Assembly: GCF_004135365.1 (NCBI RefSeq) | Contig: NZ_CP035492.1 | Location: 2,230,501-2,294,500 of the forward strand | Reading direction: 5' to 3' | DNA length: 64,000 nt | Source: Paenibacillus protaetiae | GTDB taxonomy: Bacteria > Bacillota > Bacilli > Paenibacillales > Paenibacillaceae | Shown: positions 23,524 through 32,774 of the stretch, in pieces | Numbering within the stretch: position 1 is the stretch's first letter | Layout: each line of letters opens with the position of its first letter | Notes under the pieces: generated by a model | What the model saw: only the letters and a program-made list of their open reading frames with translations | Told to the model about the DNA's origin: nothing | The model's database searches: none | Program-made: the position numbers and the translations under genes

Positions 23524-24663
23524 ATGCTTGTTAACAAATCGCTTATTGTTTTGTCTGGGATCACACTCTTGTTATCGGCTTGCTCACAGCCGTCCCAAAT
23601 TTCTCCCGTGTATGATACAGCAGCAGCCGTAACTGAAGTTTCCCCTTTACCAACCAGCCTCGTCCCTGTAAAATCTAAGCCTTTGCCGTCTGCTTCTTCC
23701 TCCCTAAAAGACGTAACGAATCATGTCGAAATGCTAGGTAGCCCCTTCAGCAACAAACCTTTATATGCAAGAAACGTATGGGACATGCAGTTATTTGATC
23801 ATCAGATCTATTTCGGGTATGGCAACAGCAGCAACAGTGATCCCGCTCCGAATGCCGGCCCAATCCCTATCGTTTATTACGATTTGGAACACCGCACCTT
23901 TAATGCCAATTCCGGCATTATAAGCACAAGTACAAACGCGACTAACGGCAAAAAAACAATCAAAAAAGCAGCGGATGAAGAGCAAATTGATACATTCAAA
24001 ATATTGAATGGCACGCTTTATTTTCCGGGGAACGATGCAAGAGGAGAAGGATGGGATTACGGAAATTTCTATCGCTTAGAGAAAGACGGCTGGCATAAGT
24101 ACCGAAACCTTCCCGGGGCTGTCCACGTTTTCGACATGGCTTATTACGAAGGGAGCCTCTTTGCCGCAATTGGTTCCGATAAAGCGGAAGTTCTGCGATC
24201 GGATGATCAAGGCTTAACCTGGAAAAGTGCTGGGAGTATTCCTCATATGGCTAGAGCTTTTACATTGATACCGTTTCAGGGAAAACTGTATGCTTCTGGG
24301 GGGATACCCGTTTCGTCCCGTTCTTCCGCTGATATTACCTTGCTCTCGATAAATGAGCACAAACAAGTATCCTTTATCACAGTACCATTGTCCACATTAA
24401 TGCCTCAGATCCAGCCTGCAAATGTACAAGGCAATTTAAGAATAGCAAAGCCTGTGGAATGGAAAGGCAAGCTGCTTTATATTTACGGAGAAGTTCAAAA
24501 CGATATTCAACTGAAACCAAGAGGACTAGCTTTGGCAACAGAAGCTTTTAAGAATGTAAAGCCAATCAAACTGCCGGATCCCGATACTGTTCCGAGAGAT
24601 ATTGTGGCCCGCGATCAGCTAATTTACCTACTAGCTTCCAATAAGCAAAAGGATGGTTCCTAG
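23524..24663 (+). CDS. Beta-propeller-like (BNR repeat) lipoprotein, probably truncated at its 3' end
   Basis: A 379-residue predicted lipoprotein: lipobox LLLSAC with Cys at about residue 20, then a Pro/Ser-rich linker and repeats of the sialidase BNR type (LRSDDQGLTWKSAGSIPHMA is the clearest Asp-box). GGAGGG lies before the ATG. The frame stops at a TAG exactly where the broken exporter begins on the opposite strand, so its last residues (NKQKDGS) may be created by the join and the original protein may have been longer. It is divergent from K1 and shares the same regulatory gap. I do not know its function; surface binding or immunity in the lasso locus are guesses. Confidence 0.75.
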   Translation: MLVNKSLIVLSGITLLLSACSQPSQISPVYDTAAAVTEVSPLPTSLVPVKSKPLPSASSSLKDVTNHVEMLGSPFSNKPLYARNVWDMQLFDHQIYFGYGNSSNSDPAPNAGPIPIVYYDLEHRTFNANSGIISTSTNATNGKKTIKKAADEEQIDTFKILNGTLYFPGNDARGEGWDYGNFYRLEKDGWHKYRNLPGAVHVFDMAYYEGSLFAAIGSDKAEVLRSDDQGLTWKSAGSIPHMARAFTLIPFQGKLYASGGIPVSSRSSADITLLSINEHKQVSFITVPLSTLMPQIQPANVQGNLRIAKPVEWKGKLLYIYGEVQNDIQLKPRGLALATEAFKNVKPIKLPDPDTVPRDIVARDQLIYLLASNKQKDGS

Positions 24664-25113
24664 AACCCGAACTGACCCTCGTAATTTCATTGACCATCAT
24701 ATGATTAAAGTCCGATTTACGCCTGCTTAGGAAAAATCTCCAATTGGAGTTTAGCAATCCGGAATACGTCTCGATACGGAGTGACCGGACATATTGCTGC
24801 AAGATCTTCGTATTCATAACAGTCTGGCTGCGCTGCATGAATGCCTGGCCGCCAACGATAAGAACATATATAGTCAGCACCAAAGGGAGATTTAATGTAA
24901 TACCATGCGATTCCAAGTAAGAAGTAGCTGAGGCAATCTGCGGTACACTGCTTATGTTCATTTGGAATATGCCAATAACACTCAGCAGCGGAACGATTAA
25001 ATAAATGCCGATCCCGTCCAATAAGCTTATGAAAAAAGATTGGAGCATGTTGAAATAAAGCTTAACCCCGTTACCCGCCTCATTTTGGAAATAAAAAAAA
25101 GGATGTCTATCAT
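24661..25113 (-). pseudogene. Truncated third lasso-type ABC exporter
   Basis: This encodes only the first 150 residues of an ABC exporter like D1: ISLLDGIGIYLIVPLLSVIG, YVLIVGGQAFMQRSQTVMNT and FLSRRKSDFNHMMVNE align with D1. The alignment stops after EITRVSSG, then unrelated sequence follows to a stop; the ATPase domain is absent. The ATG at 25113 has AAAGGAGCC upstream but a run of eight T near 25100 puts it out of frame; nine T would restore an N-terminus of exactly the D1 length. So there are two lesions: a one-base slip and a 3' deletion joined to the neighbouring lipoprotein gene. Confidence 0.85.
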
Positions 25114-25146
25114 GGTAATGGCTCCTTTATATAATTGCTTTGAATT

Positions 25147-25191
25147 GATACATTTAGTAACAATATTATCACCAAAGATACAAAAAGTATA
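25147..25191 (-). promoter_or_regulatory. Two shared-operator copies upstream of the broken exporter
   Basis: On the minus strand TATACTTTTTGTATC (25191-25177) and GTTACTAAATGTATC (25161-25147) start exactly 30 bases apart, about three helical turns. Between them lies an extended -10, TGATAATAT. The upstream copy plus -10 reproduces the layout seen at precursor 1. The rest of the 330-base AT-rich gap (25192-25445) contains a short CAATAGT-T-ACTATTG palindrome and TATAAT-like boxes, with no gene. Confidence 0.5.
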
Positions 25192-25445
25192 GCAATAGTT
25201 ACTATTGTTGTTAAAAGAAGAGTCAAATCCGAAATACTTTATTTATTCGCAACCATTAAAATGAATAAAAAGAAGACAATTTTAAATTTAATAAATTCTA
25301 AGTTATTTTAATTAACTATTAAGTTAATGACTATAATCCCACTTAAAAATATTTTCTATAATAAAATACGCTTTTTGGATTTAGTCTTATTTTTGGTAAC
25401 ACTCATTGTGTTCATAGAATATAGTAAGAAATAGGAGGTGGGAAA

Positions 25446-27626
25446 ATGGATAAAACTCAAGCAATGGGGCTATCAGCACTGGGAAAATCAAACGAATTAA
25501 ATGTACAAGAGATTACTGAGTCACTGAGAAAAGTCGATGATGAAATGATACAGAGAGGTTTTAATATTAGATGGTTCGGCGCTGACCCAACTGGTGCACA
25601 AAGTTCCGTAAAAGCGGTCACTGATGCACAAAATGGAACTACAGATACAATCTATGTTCCTAAAGGTGTGTATTTAATTGATCAAGATTTTATTTTTTTA
25701 AGTTCCAAAAGATATGTATTTGACCGTGATTCACGTTTTAAAATTGCTAATGGTAAAACGCTAACAGTTAATAGTGCAATAAGTGCCTATGAAAGTGATT
25801 GGATATTTGATATCACGCTAGGTGGAACAATCACAGGTACTCCTCAAGTAAGAGAAATATATCCTCAATGGTTTGGTGCAAAAGGGAATTGGAACGGAAC
25901 TACTGGTGCGGACGACACTAGTGCAATCCAAGCAGCTTTGGACTTAGCAAACTCAATGAAAGCATTTGTTCATTTTCCTGTTGGGATATATCAAATTTCC
26001 AGAACATTATATCTCGGAGCAAATGTATATATTTCAGGGTATATATCAGGTTTTTCCACGAATGGCTCATGGGACACCATTTCATTTGCCTCACTCATAT
26101 TTACTAACTCTGATCCCAACTCTTATCTATTCACTGGTAAAAATGGTATTACTGGGGGTCAGATGATAGTTAGGAATATTGGAATTTTCACAGGTTTATC
26201 ATACAATACCGGAAATAAAAAAAACATCTTACTCTATAAATACGATTGCCAAAGACACTCATTGTTCGAGGGTGTACAAATTGGTTTATTTGACTATGTG
26301 TTTTACCAAGGGTCATTTAGCATGGCATCAAGAATTCAGTACTGTGAGATTAGAAATATTGGCCGTGCTATATTCAACGGCGGCAACATTGTTGATGCGT
26401 ATTTTTATAATAATTACTTTCACGGACACGGTACAACCTACACTGATACGAGTGGAAAAGAACAAACTGTATCCTGTGACTTTATTCAAAATCCTTCAAC
26501 ATTGGCTATGTGTCAATTTTTGAATAACTGGTTTGAGTTTTTTGACTACGGGTTTAAGGTTAATTCTATGGAACAGTGTACTTTTGTCGGTAATATTTTT
26601 GACTATATATATAGAGCATTTGATAAAGTAGGAATCGCTTGCACTTTATCAGGAAATGTCTTCAACCACTGTAACAAAGAGTCTATGGTAAATCATAATT
26701 GGTGGAAAAGTACCAATGGATTAACTGATAATGATTGGCGAACTATTATTGTAGGAGGTCATTCTGGCATATCGATTGTTGGAAATGTTGCTGGTGCTGT
26801 TGATACATTTATTGATATTATTGGTGGTAATGGTGCTATTAAAGATATGTACTCTTCTGGAAATATGATCAGAACTGATAATACACTTAGTGCTATAGAT
26901 CCAAATCGGATTATTAGAGTTAGTGTAGGAATCACCAGTTGGCTTCAAGAGGGCCATATGACAAATATGAAATTAGAAGAATTAAATGACACTTTTCATT
27001 CTGTGCCACCACAAACAGGATTGTTTCCAGGCAGGCGTGTAATTGTTAATGGCAAATCATTGACTATGAATACAAGTTTTAAATGGGTAGATAAAGATGG
27101 AAATCAATATGGATATAATACAAAAAATTTAATTCCTAAATTTAATGATCCTGCTTGGAATATAACTGATCACAGATGGGTAATAGTAGATACGAATGGT
27201 TATAAACTGAAAGTTAATGGATATACAACTAGTGGATGGCCAGAGATCATACTTACAATTCCGACTGCTGAGGGGAAGAAGTATCGGTTTAATACAAAAA
27301 CATCTTATTTCGCAAGTGATAATTCCCACAGAAATATAATTGAAATTTACTTGTGCAGAGATAATAATAGAGTTATAACTTATTATTATAATCAAAATAA
27401 TGGAAGTTATGAATTCTCAATCCCAAATGGAATTAATAAAATACAAATCGCGTTAAGGTGCAATACAACTACTGAATCCTCACTTACTTTTTTCTTTGAC
27501 ACATTGTTTTTGAGTGAATATTCTAATCTTAATTACGGGACTATTCTAATATCTGAAAAAGGGGACAAATTTCTAAAGTATATTGATGCTTTAACTAACA
27601 CTGAAATTACTGAACCATATGTATAA
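25446..27626 (+). CDS. Right-handed beta-helix protein (pectate-lyase superfamily, tailspike-like)
   Basis: A 726-residue AT-rich gene. An N-terminal helical stretch is followed by WFGADPTGAQSSVKAVTDAQ, and at about residue 145 by QWFGAKGNWNGTTGADDTSA and IQAALDLA. This is the entry motif of pectate-lyase-3/tailspike helices. Repeats such as SGNVFNHC, VGNIFDYI and SIVGNVAG form coils to about residue 480. The C-terminal 180 residues look like a carbohydrate-binding or jelly-roll domain. No signal peptide or anchor is visible. AGGAGGTGG precedes the ATG. Cell-associated polysaccharide lyase/hydrolase or tailspike-like depolymerase is likely; catalytic residues cannot be assigned. Base composition differs from the lasso genes, suggesting transfer. 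Confidence 0.8.
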   Translation: MDKTQAMGLSALGKSNELNVQEITESLRKVDDEMIQRGFNIRWFGADPTGAQSSVKAVTDAQNGTTDTIYVPKGVYLIDQDFIFLSSKRYVFDRDSRFKIANGKTLTVNSAISAYESDWIFDITLGGTITGTPQVREIYPQWFGAKGNWNGTTGADDTSAIQAALDLANSMKAFVHFPVGIYQISRTLYLGANVYISGYISGFSTNGSWDTISFASLIFTNSDPNSYLFTGKNGITGGQMIVRNIGIFTGLSYNTGNKKNILLYKYDCQRHSLFEGVQIGLFDYVFYQGSFSMASRIQYCEIRNIGRAIFNGGNIVDAYFYNNYFHGHGTTYTDTSGKEQTVSCDFIQNPSTLAMCQFLNNWFEFFDYGFKVNSMEQCTFVGNIFDYIYRAFDKVGIACTLSGNVFNHCNKESMVNHNWWKSTNGLTDNDWRTIIVGGHSGISIVGNVAGAVDTFIDIIGGNGAIKDMYSSGNMIRTDNTLSAIDPNRIIRVSVGITSWLQEGHMTNMKLEELNDTFHSVPPQTGLFPGRRVIVNGKSLTMNTSFKWVDKDGNQYGYNTKNLIPKFNDPAWNITDHRWVIVDTNGYKLKVNGYTTSGWPEIILTIPTAEGKKYRFNTKTSYFASDNSHRNIIEIYLCRDNNRVITYYYNQNNGSYEFSIPNGINKIQIALRCNTTTESSLTFFFDTLFLSEYSNLNYGTILISEKGDKFLKYIDALTNTEITEPYV

Positions 27627-27699
27627 AGCTTCTTTAACAAATTGTAAGATTATGACCAAATATATACTCTTTTTTATAAATTACTAACAAAAAACTAAT

Positions 27700-27740
27700 G
27701 AGCTGGTTTCTCTTAACCAGCTCTTATTACATTTTAATTT
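27700..27740 (+). terminator. Terminator of the beta-helix gene
   Basis: GAGCTGGTT and AACCAGCTC form a 9-bp stem with a 6-base loop, followed by TTATTACATTTTAATTTTT. It lies between the beta-helix gene and the convergent end of the exopolysaccharide operon and could serve both. Confidence 0.75.
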
Positions 27741-27744
27741 TTGG

Positions 27745-28902
27745 TTAAATTACTTCACGTTTCATTCGTCTCCAAAACCATAAAAGCGGCCTTAACGGAT
27801 AATAAAGAAAATGAAGTTTTTGGGGCAGTGGGAGCATTAAATAGTCTTTATAACTGGGATAGATGCTATCAAGTGCAAACCAAATTTTTTGTTTAACCGA
27901 TAACAATATGCAATTATATTTCTTGTGTGCGTCCAGTATATTTTTATCTGATATTGTTGATATATCTATCTTTTTATTGATAAAGAAAAGGGAACTATTA
28001 GCCAATTTGTATGATCGGTGGTCGTTAATCAGAAAAAATAATTGTTGAGGGACTTTTGTTGAATATAATTCAGAACACAAGAGAAGAGCCTGCCCTCCTA
28101 AATACTCACTTCCATATTCTAGATAAACTAACTTTAATTTTTCTGCATCTACCATTTCATTACTAATCATTTGATCTATATCTTGTAGCCATCTTAGCCG
28201 AAACCAACCATGTCTGGCTCCGTGTATTATTAGATATATAAATAAATCTTCTTGACTTAAGTAATTGATGGGATTTCCAGATAAAGAAAATGTTATACGG
28301 CGCTTCCACAGTAGTTTAAAACTAATACCTCGCACTCGAGAACTCATCTGCCAATGTAGTTCAATCCGAGTCTGAGTTAAAGGGTGATAATAAGAAATGT
28401 GATGTTTTTTTCTCAACATCCATCTCTTCGTTATTCTCTCATCATTGGATACATACCCTAAGCTCAATAAAACCTCTTCCGCTTCAAACAAATGCTCGGG
28501 ATTAACAAGTATATCCAAATCTTTCGAGGTACGAAGCGATATATCTCCATATAACATAGACGCTAGAATAGGTCCTTTTAACAAAATGGAATCTATTTGA
28601 TGATCAGAAAAAGACCGATTTATTTTCTCTAAATCGGAACTTAATTTCAGCATATTGAACCCATTCTCAAAATATGACGCTTGAAGTTTTGCCATAACTG
28701 CAGGAGGAACAGCAGGATTGTCAAGCTCTTTTAGTTTCACATATAGAACCGGGTATACTCGGTGATGAAATGCCAAGTTTATAAACTCATCCCAATCAAT
28801 ATTAAAAAATTGATTATGGTCAACTAATTTTGAACTAATAATCTTCAATAGGAGAGATAATTCTTTCGTTATATTTTGAGTCTCAGTTAAATTGTTTGCC
28901 AT
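27745..28902 (-). CDS. Nucleotidyltransferase-family protein (NTP_transf_5), lasso/EPS associated
   Basis: A 385-residue protein of the family that accompanies paeninodin-type lasso clusters and some exopolysaccharide loci. The nucleotidyltransferase core is visible as SILLKGPILASMLYGDISL followed by RTSKDLDILVNPEHL: a Lys-Gly pair and the Asp-x-Asp metal site. Then come TRIELHWQM and LIIHGARHGWFRLRWLQDID, typical of the family's C-terminal half. Its exact reaction is not established. It is 43 bases after ugd on the same strand, so it is probably the last gene of the exopolysaccharide operon, yet only 2.6 kb from the broken lasso exporter. The position fits a role in either pathway. Confidence 0.8.
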   Translation of the reverse strand: MANNLTETQNITKELSLLLKIISSKLVDHNQFFNIDWDEFINLAFHHRVYPVLYVKLKELDNPAVPPAVMAKLQASYFENGFNMLKLSSDLEKINRSFSDHQIDSILLKGPILASMLYGDISLRTSKDLDILVNPEHLFEAEEVLLSLGYVSNDERITKRWMLRKKHHISYYHPLTQTRIELHWQMSSRVRGISFKLLWKRRITFSLSGNPINYLSQEDLFIYLIIHGARHGWFRLRWLQDIDQMISNEMVDAEKLKLVYLEYGSEYLGGQALLLCSELYSTKVPQQLFFLINDHRSYKLANSSLFFINKKIDISTISDKNILDAHKKYNCILLSVKQKIWFALDSIYPSYKDYLMLPLPQKLHFLYYPLRPLLWFWRRMKREVI

Positions 28903-28945
28903 TCGATATCCTCCATTGCTTTTCTGTACGTCTAGACATTTAGGA

Positions 28946-30280
28946 TCAAGCTATTATTGGACTTTGAGCTTTAGTCCCCTGGCTCATGCTTGGACGACCA
29001 ACCGAATAATAAACAAACGGAGTTCCATTTAATTCTTCTTCCTGAAAAATATTACGTCCATCTATTAGATTGGGGGACTTAAGCCAAGTCTGAATATCAG
29101 GTAATGGTGTTGATTTAAATTCCTCCCACTCAGTAAGAATACATAATGCATCAGCATCGTGAGCGGCTTCCATGCTACTGCTGCAATACTGAATGCGCGG
29201 ATCGTCAAGTCGGTTACGGAAGTTATCCGCAGCTATGGGATCATATGCTTTCACATTTGCCCCCAGCTCTAAAATGGCCGAGATAATTTCAAATGCCGGA
29301 GCATCACGAACATCATCCGTCTCTGGCTTAAATGCTAGCCCCCATATACCAATCGTACATCCTTCCAAATCCCCAAGTATCTCCTTAAGCTTACGAATTA
29401 CGTTAAAACGCTGATCATTATTAACATCAACAACTGACTTAAGCAATTTAAAATCATAGTCCATTTGACCAGCAATTTGAATTAACGCCTGCGTATCCTT
29501 TGGAAAACAAGATCCACCATACCCAATACCGGCTTTTAGGAATGCTGAACCGATACGGTGATCCATTCCCATACCAAGCGCTACTTTCTCGACATTTGCG
29601 CCCACCTTTTCACAAATATTAGCGATCTCATTAATAAAAGAAATTTTGGTGGCAAGGAATGCATTCGATGCATACTTAATCATTTCCGAGCTGCGGATAT
29701 CTGTAATAATGATTTGGTCCGTTAATGGGCTGTGCAAATCCCATAAAACTGCAGCAGCTCTCTCGCTTTCGGTTCCTATAATAATACGGTCCGGATTTAA
29801 CGTATCTATTACAGCCGACCCTTCCCTTAGAAACTCAGGAACGGAAGCAATATCAAAAGAATACGTTGAATATTGGGAGATTATTGAGCCTACTTTTTCA
29901 TTTGTTCCAACAGGAACCGTACTTTTGGTGACGATTACTTTATAGCCGTTTATTGCTTCCCCGATCTGCCTTGCTGCTTTCTGAATATATGAAAGGTTAG
30001 CTTCACCATTCGGCATCGAAGGAGTACCGACTGCTATTATAACGACATCTGTCTGCTTTACAGCCTCATTCAAATCTGTTGTAAAGGTAAGACGATTTAA
30101 TTCTTTATTACGGTCAATTAACTCTTTTAGCCCTGGTTCATAAATTGGCACAATGCCATCATTCAGCAAATTGATCTTTTCTCTTGATATATCCACACAG
30201 GTAACCTCGTTACCCAGTTCCGCAAAACATACGCCAGAGACAAGCCCTACATATCCCGTGCCGATTACGGAGAGTTTCAT
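28946..30280 (-). CDS. ugd: UDP-glucose 6-dehydrogenase
   Basis: About 444 residues. It oxidises UDP-glucose twice with NAD+ to UDP-glucuronate for the polysaccharide. The N-terminal Rossmann motif is VIGTGYVGLVSGVCFAELG. The catalytic Cys lies in GIGYGGSCFPKDTQAL, the active-site Lys in ATKISFINEIANICE, and the C-terminal UDP domain has IWGLAFKPETDDVRDAPAFE. The ATG at 30280 overlaps the preceding stop (ATGA), with AAGGAG eight bases upstream; the nine-base-longer frame is less likely. Together with GalU it supplies glucuronate, so the polymer is probably acidic. Confidence 0.95.
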   Translation of the reverse strand: MKLSVIGTGYVGLVSGVCFAELGNEVTCVDISREKINLLNDGIVPIYEPGLKELIDRNKELNRLTFTTDLNEAVKQTDVVIIAVGTPSMPNGEANLSYIQKAARQIGEAINGYKVIVTKSTVPVGTNEKVGSIISQYSTYSFDIASVPEFLREGSAVIDTLNPDRIIIGTESERAAAVLWDLHSPLTDQIIITDIRSSEMIKYASNAFLATKISFINEIANICEKVGANVEKVALGMGMDHRIGSAFLKAGIGYGGSCFPKDTQALIQIAGQMDYDFKLLKSVVDVNNDQRFNVIRKLKEILGDLEGCTIGIWGLAFKPETDDVRDAPAFEIISAILELGANVKAYDPIAADNFRNRLDDPRIQYCSSSMEAAHDADALCILTEWEEFKSTPLPDIQTWLKSPNLIDGRNIFQEEELNGTPFVYYSVGRPSMSQGTKAQSPIIA

Positions 30281-31383
30281 TCCACCCACTCCTTAATGAT
30301 TTTCTCTATGTAAGCAGATATACCGCTTAAATTCATTTCATTATCCAGTTGCATAGTTGTACCTGGATTCACCTGAATATCATTCAGTCTGCTTATTCCT
30401 TTTAATGAAAACCAATCTATTCGGCAAAACGGATACTCTCTTCTGTATAATGCATCTACTGTATTGTAATCTTCCGAAAATTGTTTTCTATCCACCAGCA
30501 CCAGTGGTTTGCTTGCTACTACCGCTTCGCTTACTGTACCCCAGCCAGGTTTACTAATAACCAAATCAGAAGCTGCAACATAATTTTGGGTTTCCAAATA
30601 TGTATTAGGTATTCTTATTACATTTGAGCCTTCTATGTTCATATTCGAAGAAACAACAAATAGACATGAGGAGTCATTCCAAATCATCATGTCTTTAAAG
30701 TCTGTAATGGTAACCCCCAAACCAACTGCAAATAAGATAATCGTTTTATAACTTGTAGGATCCAACTCTGCCCTTAATCGATCAACCTCTGCCCAGTTTG
30801 GCTTACGGCTAAAAAAATTAGCTCGTAATTGGCCAAATCGCCCCCAGTTAGGCTCGTTTACTCCAACACCTTCGTACTGTATGAAGTAGTCCATTTTTTC
30901 GTAAGCATCATACAACGGCTGCAGCATTTCATTCGAAAAAAGTTCTGCATAAGCGGAATACCATGTGAAGTTTGATAACCCAATAGTTGGAATCCCTAGT
31001 TCGTGAGCTGCTGCAATAGGAATGGCAGAAATATCTGACATCACTGCTGCTGGTCTGACAGAGGACAAGTATCTCATTTCTTCTGAAACTTGTAGAGGTA
31101 ACTCATCAAGTGTAGTTCGCAGTGTATGATTCATTGTTTCTAAATCAAGTTCAAACGTTACCGTATTTACGATGTAACCAAATTCCAACACACAATTTCG
31201 AAATATAATTCGTTCGTTACCATACTCCAATAACGATTCCCTCAAAAAAGGCAGCACCTTATTGGAGCAAACGATCATTTGATAAGAGGTATTCCGATTT
31301 AATAGCTCGCGGATAACGGATATGCTTCTGGATGCATGACCATACCCATAGTCCGAGATATAGAAACAAATTGTTGTATACAT
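30277..31383 (-). CDS. GT-B glycosyltransferase-like protein (MurG/GT28-like)
   Basis: A 368-residue two-Rossmann protein. It begins ICFYISDYGYGHASRSISVI, a glycine-rich first strand-loop seen in MurG-like enzymes and in the N-terminal domain of sugar-kinase fusions. Its nucleotide-sugar site is DLVISKPGWGTVSEAVVASK. Such proteins transfer a sugar from a nucleotide donor to a lipid-linked acceptor. The donor is unknown; UDP-glucuronate is plausible because ugd overlaps its end by four bases. Its start shares a base with the manC stop. It may add the glucuronate residue, but this is inference. Confidence 0.75.
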   Translation of the reverse strand: MYTTICFYISDYGYGHASRSISVIRELLNRNTSYQMIVCSNKVLPFLRESLLEYGNERIIFRNCVLEFGYIVNTVTFELDLETMNHTLRTTLDELPLQVSEEMRYLSSVRPAAVMSDISAIPIAAAHELGIPTIGLSNFTWYSAYAELFSNEMLQPLYDAYEKMDYFIQYEGVGVNEPNWGRFGQLRANFFSRKPNWAEVDRLRAELDPTSYKTIILFAVGLGVTITDFKDMMIWNDSSCLFVVSSNMNIEGSNVIRIPNTYLETQNYVAASDLVISKPGWGTVSEAVVASKPLVLVDRKQFSEDYNTVDALYRREYPFCRIDWFSLKGISRLNDIQVNPGTTMQLDNEMNLSGISAYIEKIIKEWVE

Positions 31384-32762
31384 TATCCATTGCCTTTAGT
31401 GACTTTCATACAGCGTTCGGACACGTCATGCCATGATGTGAACAATTCCATAACCTGTCCCGTATCCTTTCCGCTTTGAACAATGATCATTTCGAGATCA
31501 CTCACTGCTCGAATTGTGTGCAACGTCTTTGTTGGGATGTGCAGCACATTACCTTCCCCTACGACCATATAGTTGCCATTTTGTATAAATTCACCCTGGC
31601 CTCTTACAATCGTCCATACCTCTTCATGGTCCAAATGCATTCGATAACTCAGGTTGTGGCCTTCTTTAACAGCCACTCTTTTTGTTATAACAGTTCTCTC
31701 ATCATTGTATTTTTGATTATCTAATATTCTGATCGTTCCCCATTCTTTTTCTTCATACATTGGGCCTTGATCATAATTGATATAATCTTTTATTCGAGGA
31801 CTTGTGCTTTTATCCGTAACAAGAATACCATCTGGACTCACCGCTACCACTACATTGGATAACCCAAGGATGGTAACTGGAAGCTCAAGTTCATTTATTA
31901 GATGAGTATTAATGCAATCATCACTAATAATCCCTTTTCCGATTTGCTTCTGCTTCATTTCTTCCGTCAACGTATTCCAAGTACCAAGATCCTTCCAATA
32001 GCCATCATAAGGGACAACAACAATATTATCCGTCTTCTCTACGACTTCATAATCAAAGCTTATTTTAGGTAGTGTATGGTACTGCTCAGATAACTGTTCA
32101 TATTGAATAGGGAATCCATTCTTCAGCAAAATTTCAATAAGGTATCCTAATTTAAAAGAGAATACGCCACAGTTCCAAAAAGCATTCTGTTCGATTAAGC
32201 CAACAGCTGCTTCTTCGGAGGGCTTCTCCTGAAAGTGACTGACTTTTAGCGCTCCATTATTTTCGAAATAACGCTGATCCGGAATGATGTAGCCATACTT
32301 GCCGGAAGGATATGTTGGTTTAACACCAATAAGGGCTAAGTCCGCACCAGTAGTCTGTATGATCTTTTCTAAGCTTTTTACGGTATAAAAAAAGTGGCCC
32401 TCTACATAAGGGTCCACTGGTAATATAGCTATGACTTCTTCCAAACTCACTTTGGCAACAGAATATAAATATGCAGCCGTTAACGCTATTGCAGGAAACG
32501 TATCTCTACGATCCGGTTCAATGATAAGAGGTACTGTAGATCCAATTTGGCTGTGCATCATCTCAATTTGTGATTTCCCGGTAGCTATATAACTGGATTC
32601 GGCTAACCCAAATTTGTCGATTTGCCCCCAAACTCGCTGTACCATTGAAACGAGCTCCCGGTCATCGTTTTCGAGTACTTTCAAAAATTGCTTTGACCTC
32701 GCATCATTTGATAATGGCCAGAGACGCTTTCCTGAACCGCCTGATAACAGAACTAGTTTCAT
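31383..32762 (-). CDS. manC: Mannose-1-phosphate guanylyltransferase/mannose-6-phosphate isomerase
   Basis: A 459-residue bifunctional type II enzyme. The N-terminal domain makes GDP-mannose from mannose-1-phosphate and GTP (LLSGGSGKRLWPLSNDARSK, the pyrophosphorylase signature, and FQEKPSEEAA). The C-terminal cupin domain is the isomerase part, with LSYRMHLDHEEVWTIVRGQG and VLHIPTKTLHTIRA. It feeds Gmd and Fcl downstream in the pathway. No phosphomannomutase is in the window, so that step must be supplied from elsewhere. It lies in the middle of the operon, 12 bases from the flippase gene. Confidence 0.93.
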   Translation of the reverse strand: MKLVLLSGGSGKRLWPLSNDARSKQFLKVLENDDRELVSMVQRVWGQIDKFGLAESSYIATGKSQIEMMHSQIGSTVPLIIEPDRRDTFPAIALTAAYLYSVAKVSLEEVIAILPVDPYVEGHFFYTVKSLEKIIQTTGADLALIGVKPTYPSGKYGYIIPDQRYFENNGALKVSHFQEKPSEEAAVGLIEQNAFWNCGVFSFKLGYLIEILLKNGFPIQYEQLSEQYHTLPKISFDYEVVEKTDNIVVVPYDGYWKDLGTWNTLTEEMKQKQIGKGIISDDCINTHLINELELPVTILGLSNVVVAVSPDGILVTDKSTSPRIKDYINYDQGPMYEEKEWGTIRILDNQKYNDERTVITKRVAVKEGHNLSYRMHLDHEEVWTIVRGQGEFIQNGNYMVVGEGNVLHIPTKTLHTIRAVSDLEMIIVQSGKDTGQVMELFTSWHDVSERCMKVTKGNG

Positions 32763-32774
32763 CCATACCTACCC

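Noticed and set aside
23524-24663. A lasso peptide isopeptidase
   Set aside because: Those enzymes pair a propeller with a prolyl-oligopeptidase domain with a Ser-Asp-His triad; no such domain is present here.
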